NCBI GenBank assembly: GCA_013399305.1
Contig: VXAI01000013.1
Span: 3,273,850 to 3,337,849 of the forward strand
Direction: 5' to 3'
From: Rostratula benghalensis
Lineage: Eukaryota; Chordata; Aves; Charadriiformes; Rostratulidae
Length of the DNA stretch: 64,000 bases
The position numbers were made by a program, and so were the translations under genes. Under the pieces are notes generated by a model. It did no database searches. It was not told the DNA's origin and worked only from the letters and a program-made list of their open reading frames with translations. Of the stretch, positions 61,801 to 64,000 are shown piece after piece (position 1 is the first letter of the stretch; each line of letters starts with the position of its first letter).

Positions 61801-64000
61801 CTGAAATATGAATGGTAAATGCACTTAGATATTTTCCTCTGTTTTAACAATATTCAGTGTACTATAGGAAGGAAAACTAATCCTATGTACAAAGCCTATC
61901 TGTTGCTCATTTGAGTTATGTGAAGAATATGCACCCTCTGTACTTTACCCCTGAATGACACTGAGAGAAAACTGTACTCTTCCCTGTATGGAAAAACCTG
62001 AAATCTATCCATGTGCACAGTATGAATAAACTACCAAGTAGGAACCAAACACATTCTTGCCACTCAGGTACTGCCAAAACCTTTAAGTACAAAGTTCTTT
62101 CTTTGCCTGTCCTCAATGAACCTACCTATACAAGTGTTCAAAGACTAGTTCAAACAAACAGGTCCTCCTGGTGTACCAGAAGTCAAGATGTGGATGGGTA
62201 TAAACTCTGCATGGGTGTTGGTAGGGACAGATATCAGCTGGCATGGGACTGCTGCCAGCTGTGTATTTAAAGGAAGAGAGCTGCCTTTGTTGGCTCTTTC
62301 CAGGGTATTTAAGCCTTTCCAAAATCATCGCTAAAGCCTGAACCGAATAAAAAGTTAACATTTAATGAAGTGTTATCCTTTGTTCAGGTTAATACCTCTT
62401 CCTTTCTCCATTCTTCTCTGTTTTCTCGCTTTTGTTTTCCCTTTTGTCTTGAATTGCCATCCTGATGTATGCCTCATTCCTTCTGTAGTGGAGTTTAATT
62501 CTTGACTTTGTGAGCCAAGAAGTCAGGTCTGACAGTCATGCCTCACTTACTGATGAACCATGCACCAACTGTCCCAGACACTAAGCTTGTTTTGGCCCCC
62601 ATCAATCTCTAGCACGATGCACAGTCACTGAACAAAATTAATTTTCCCAAATAGATGCAAAGCCTTAAGATATAGCTGGGTAGTTCAGCACCATAAGGAA
62701 AGCCTGGGCTTGCAAGAAAACATTTGGAGATGCACTTGAGAGCTAGCCCAGAAGAAAACAGACTGAAAAGATGCCACACATTTCTCGAGGGGAAGTGTGC
62801 AAGTTGCAGAGATTTCTCAGTGTGTGAGTGCTGTGCTTCCCCTGGAAGGTGAGTCAGCTAGAGGGTTTCAGAGGTTTCCTTTTCTGCTCCTTCCCTTCAT
62901 CCCTGCTTCTCTCTGGTTTTGGCTGCTCTCTTTTCCTGGCCACGTAGCTTCACCCTCTGCCACTGGAGCTCTGGCACTTGTTGAGTCCTCTTGTAAATCA
63001 ACTGAATTTACCAGAACAGCAGCAAACTATCGAGGTTTCCTCCTGTGCTCTTTCAAGAGTTAAATGTGCTCACAGATGGGAGTGGGGAGTACAAGACAGA
63101 GTCACAACATTTCCCCTTTTCATTAGCTGTTTTATGTGTTCATTAAGTCTCAAGAAATGGTACCCTTTGTGACACCGGGGCTTTTTCAAAGGAGTTTCAT
63201 CCTCAAAGATGCAGGAAGCAAAGCAAAGTAAACAGAGGTGATCAGATGTGGGCAAGAGAGAGTAGGATAAATCCCTTTGAGACTGCATATGGTAAAAGCC
63301 ATCAAAAATGTCTATTTAAAGAAAGCTTTTATTCTCAGAGAATCAAGACTCTAAAAAGAACACCAGCAAAAGCACTGTCCAGTGACTAACATTTCAATGC
63401 ACTTGATATCTTCCTAGATAACAGCAGCAGCAGTAGCTTTTAAAATCCAGTTCCAAGAGGCTACCATGTCAGATTCCTACTGAAATGAAAAAGTAAAACT
63501 AGAATGCTGTTTTTCCCATTATATTTCAGCAGTGCCATTATTTCCATGCCAGACATGAACACTATTACACATGCCCAAAACTTGGCTACAGTCTCTCTGC
63601 CACTTGCACGAGAACATACAACCTCATAAGGGCAGTCTTTTTCTAAAGGATGCATTTAAAAACCTGGACATTCAATTTCACAGCTAGTCTTTAGTAGAAA
63701 AACACATTTTTATTCTTTCCCTTACACTGAGGAGTTAATGCAATGATGAAGGCTGGTTTTGACCCTTCTTACATCTAATCAGCATATCCACTTGATTTCA
63801 AGTAGCTTTACCAGCCCAAGCTCAATCGAGACATCATTGGAGGTGTATGGAAAGCCGAGGGACTTTGGCATTTGTAAGAATGAATCGATGAGAAAGAGCA
63901 TCCATTTGATTCAACCCCTATCTTGAATTCTCAAGGAATCGATGAGCACAAAGCAGAAGTAGCATCATTTGCTTCATATACTGAGCACATCAATACAGAA
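61801..64000 (-). other. PLXNB2 intron, partial, to the window edge
   Basis: This lies upstream of the PSI-3 exon. The preceding coding exon was looked for on the minus strand and not found, so it should be beyond base 64000. No repeat family was recognised. Confidence 0.65.

Noticed and set aside
1..64000. Prokaryote-style features (operons, ribosome binding sites, CRISPR arrays, insertion sequences) and tRNA/rRNA genes
   Set aside because: The window is vertebrate DNA with split genes and CR1 elements. No regularly spaced repeat array, and no cloverleaf or ribosomal RNA sequence was noticed.

Overview
The window is vertebrate nuclear DNA, almost certainly avian. Genes are split by long introns, the background is AT-rich, and there are several truncated CR1 LINE 3' ends carrying the bird-type tail (repeats of the TTCTATGAT kind). 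No bacterial, CRISPR, integron or phage-like organisation is present. One gene can be supported: the 3' part of plexin-B2 (PLXNB2) on the minus strand. It occupies about 11.2-61.8 kb and its 5' part continues beyond base 64000.

Twenty-four consecutive coding segments were placed by hand. Each has a GT donor and an AG acceptor on the minus strand, and every exon-to-exon phase agrees. The joined reading is 3245 nt: 1080 complete residues plus a stop, beginning inside a split Val codon. It covers, in order, the third PSI module, the IPT/TIG modules, a dibasic proprotein-convertase site, one transmembrane helix, a juxtamembrane helix, the two-part R-Ras/Rap GAP interrupted by the Rho-GTPase-binding domain, and the C-terminal PDZ ligand VTDL. 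The semaphorin-binding Sema domain and the first two PSI modules are not in the window. Residue numbers below count from the first complete codon of the exon at 61628-61800.

Layout: 1-9.4 kb is downstream flank with one CR1 scrap and no convincing gene. 9.4-11.2 kb is AT-rich, probably 3' UTR. 11.2-19.9 kb holds the seven last exons (second GAP half and tail). 25.8-28.1 kb holds the Rho-binding-domain exons. 31.7-34.2 kb holds the first GAP half. 36.5-43.3 kb holds the juxtamembrane, membrane and IPT exons. 43.3-56.2 kb is a 12.9-kb intron with two CR1 copies, a probable third and a GC-rich island. 56.2-61.8 kb holds the most 5' exons seen. 61.8-64 kb is intron.

I found no new multi-gene system. 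The items most worth a second look are the GC-rich intronic island near 44.2 kb, a weak set of plus-strand exon-like segments at 2.2-7.0 kb convergent to PLXNB2, and a long antisense open frame at 34.9-35.3 kb.
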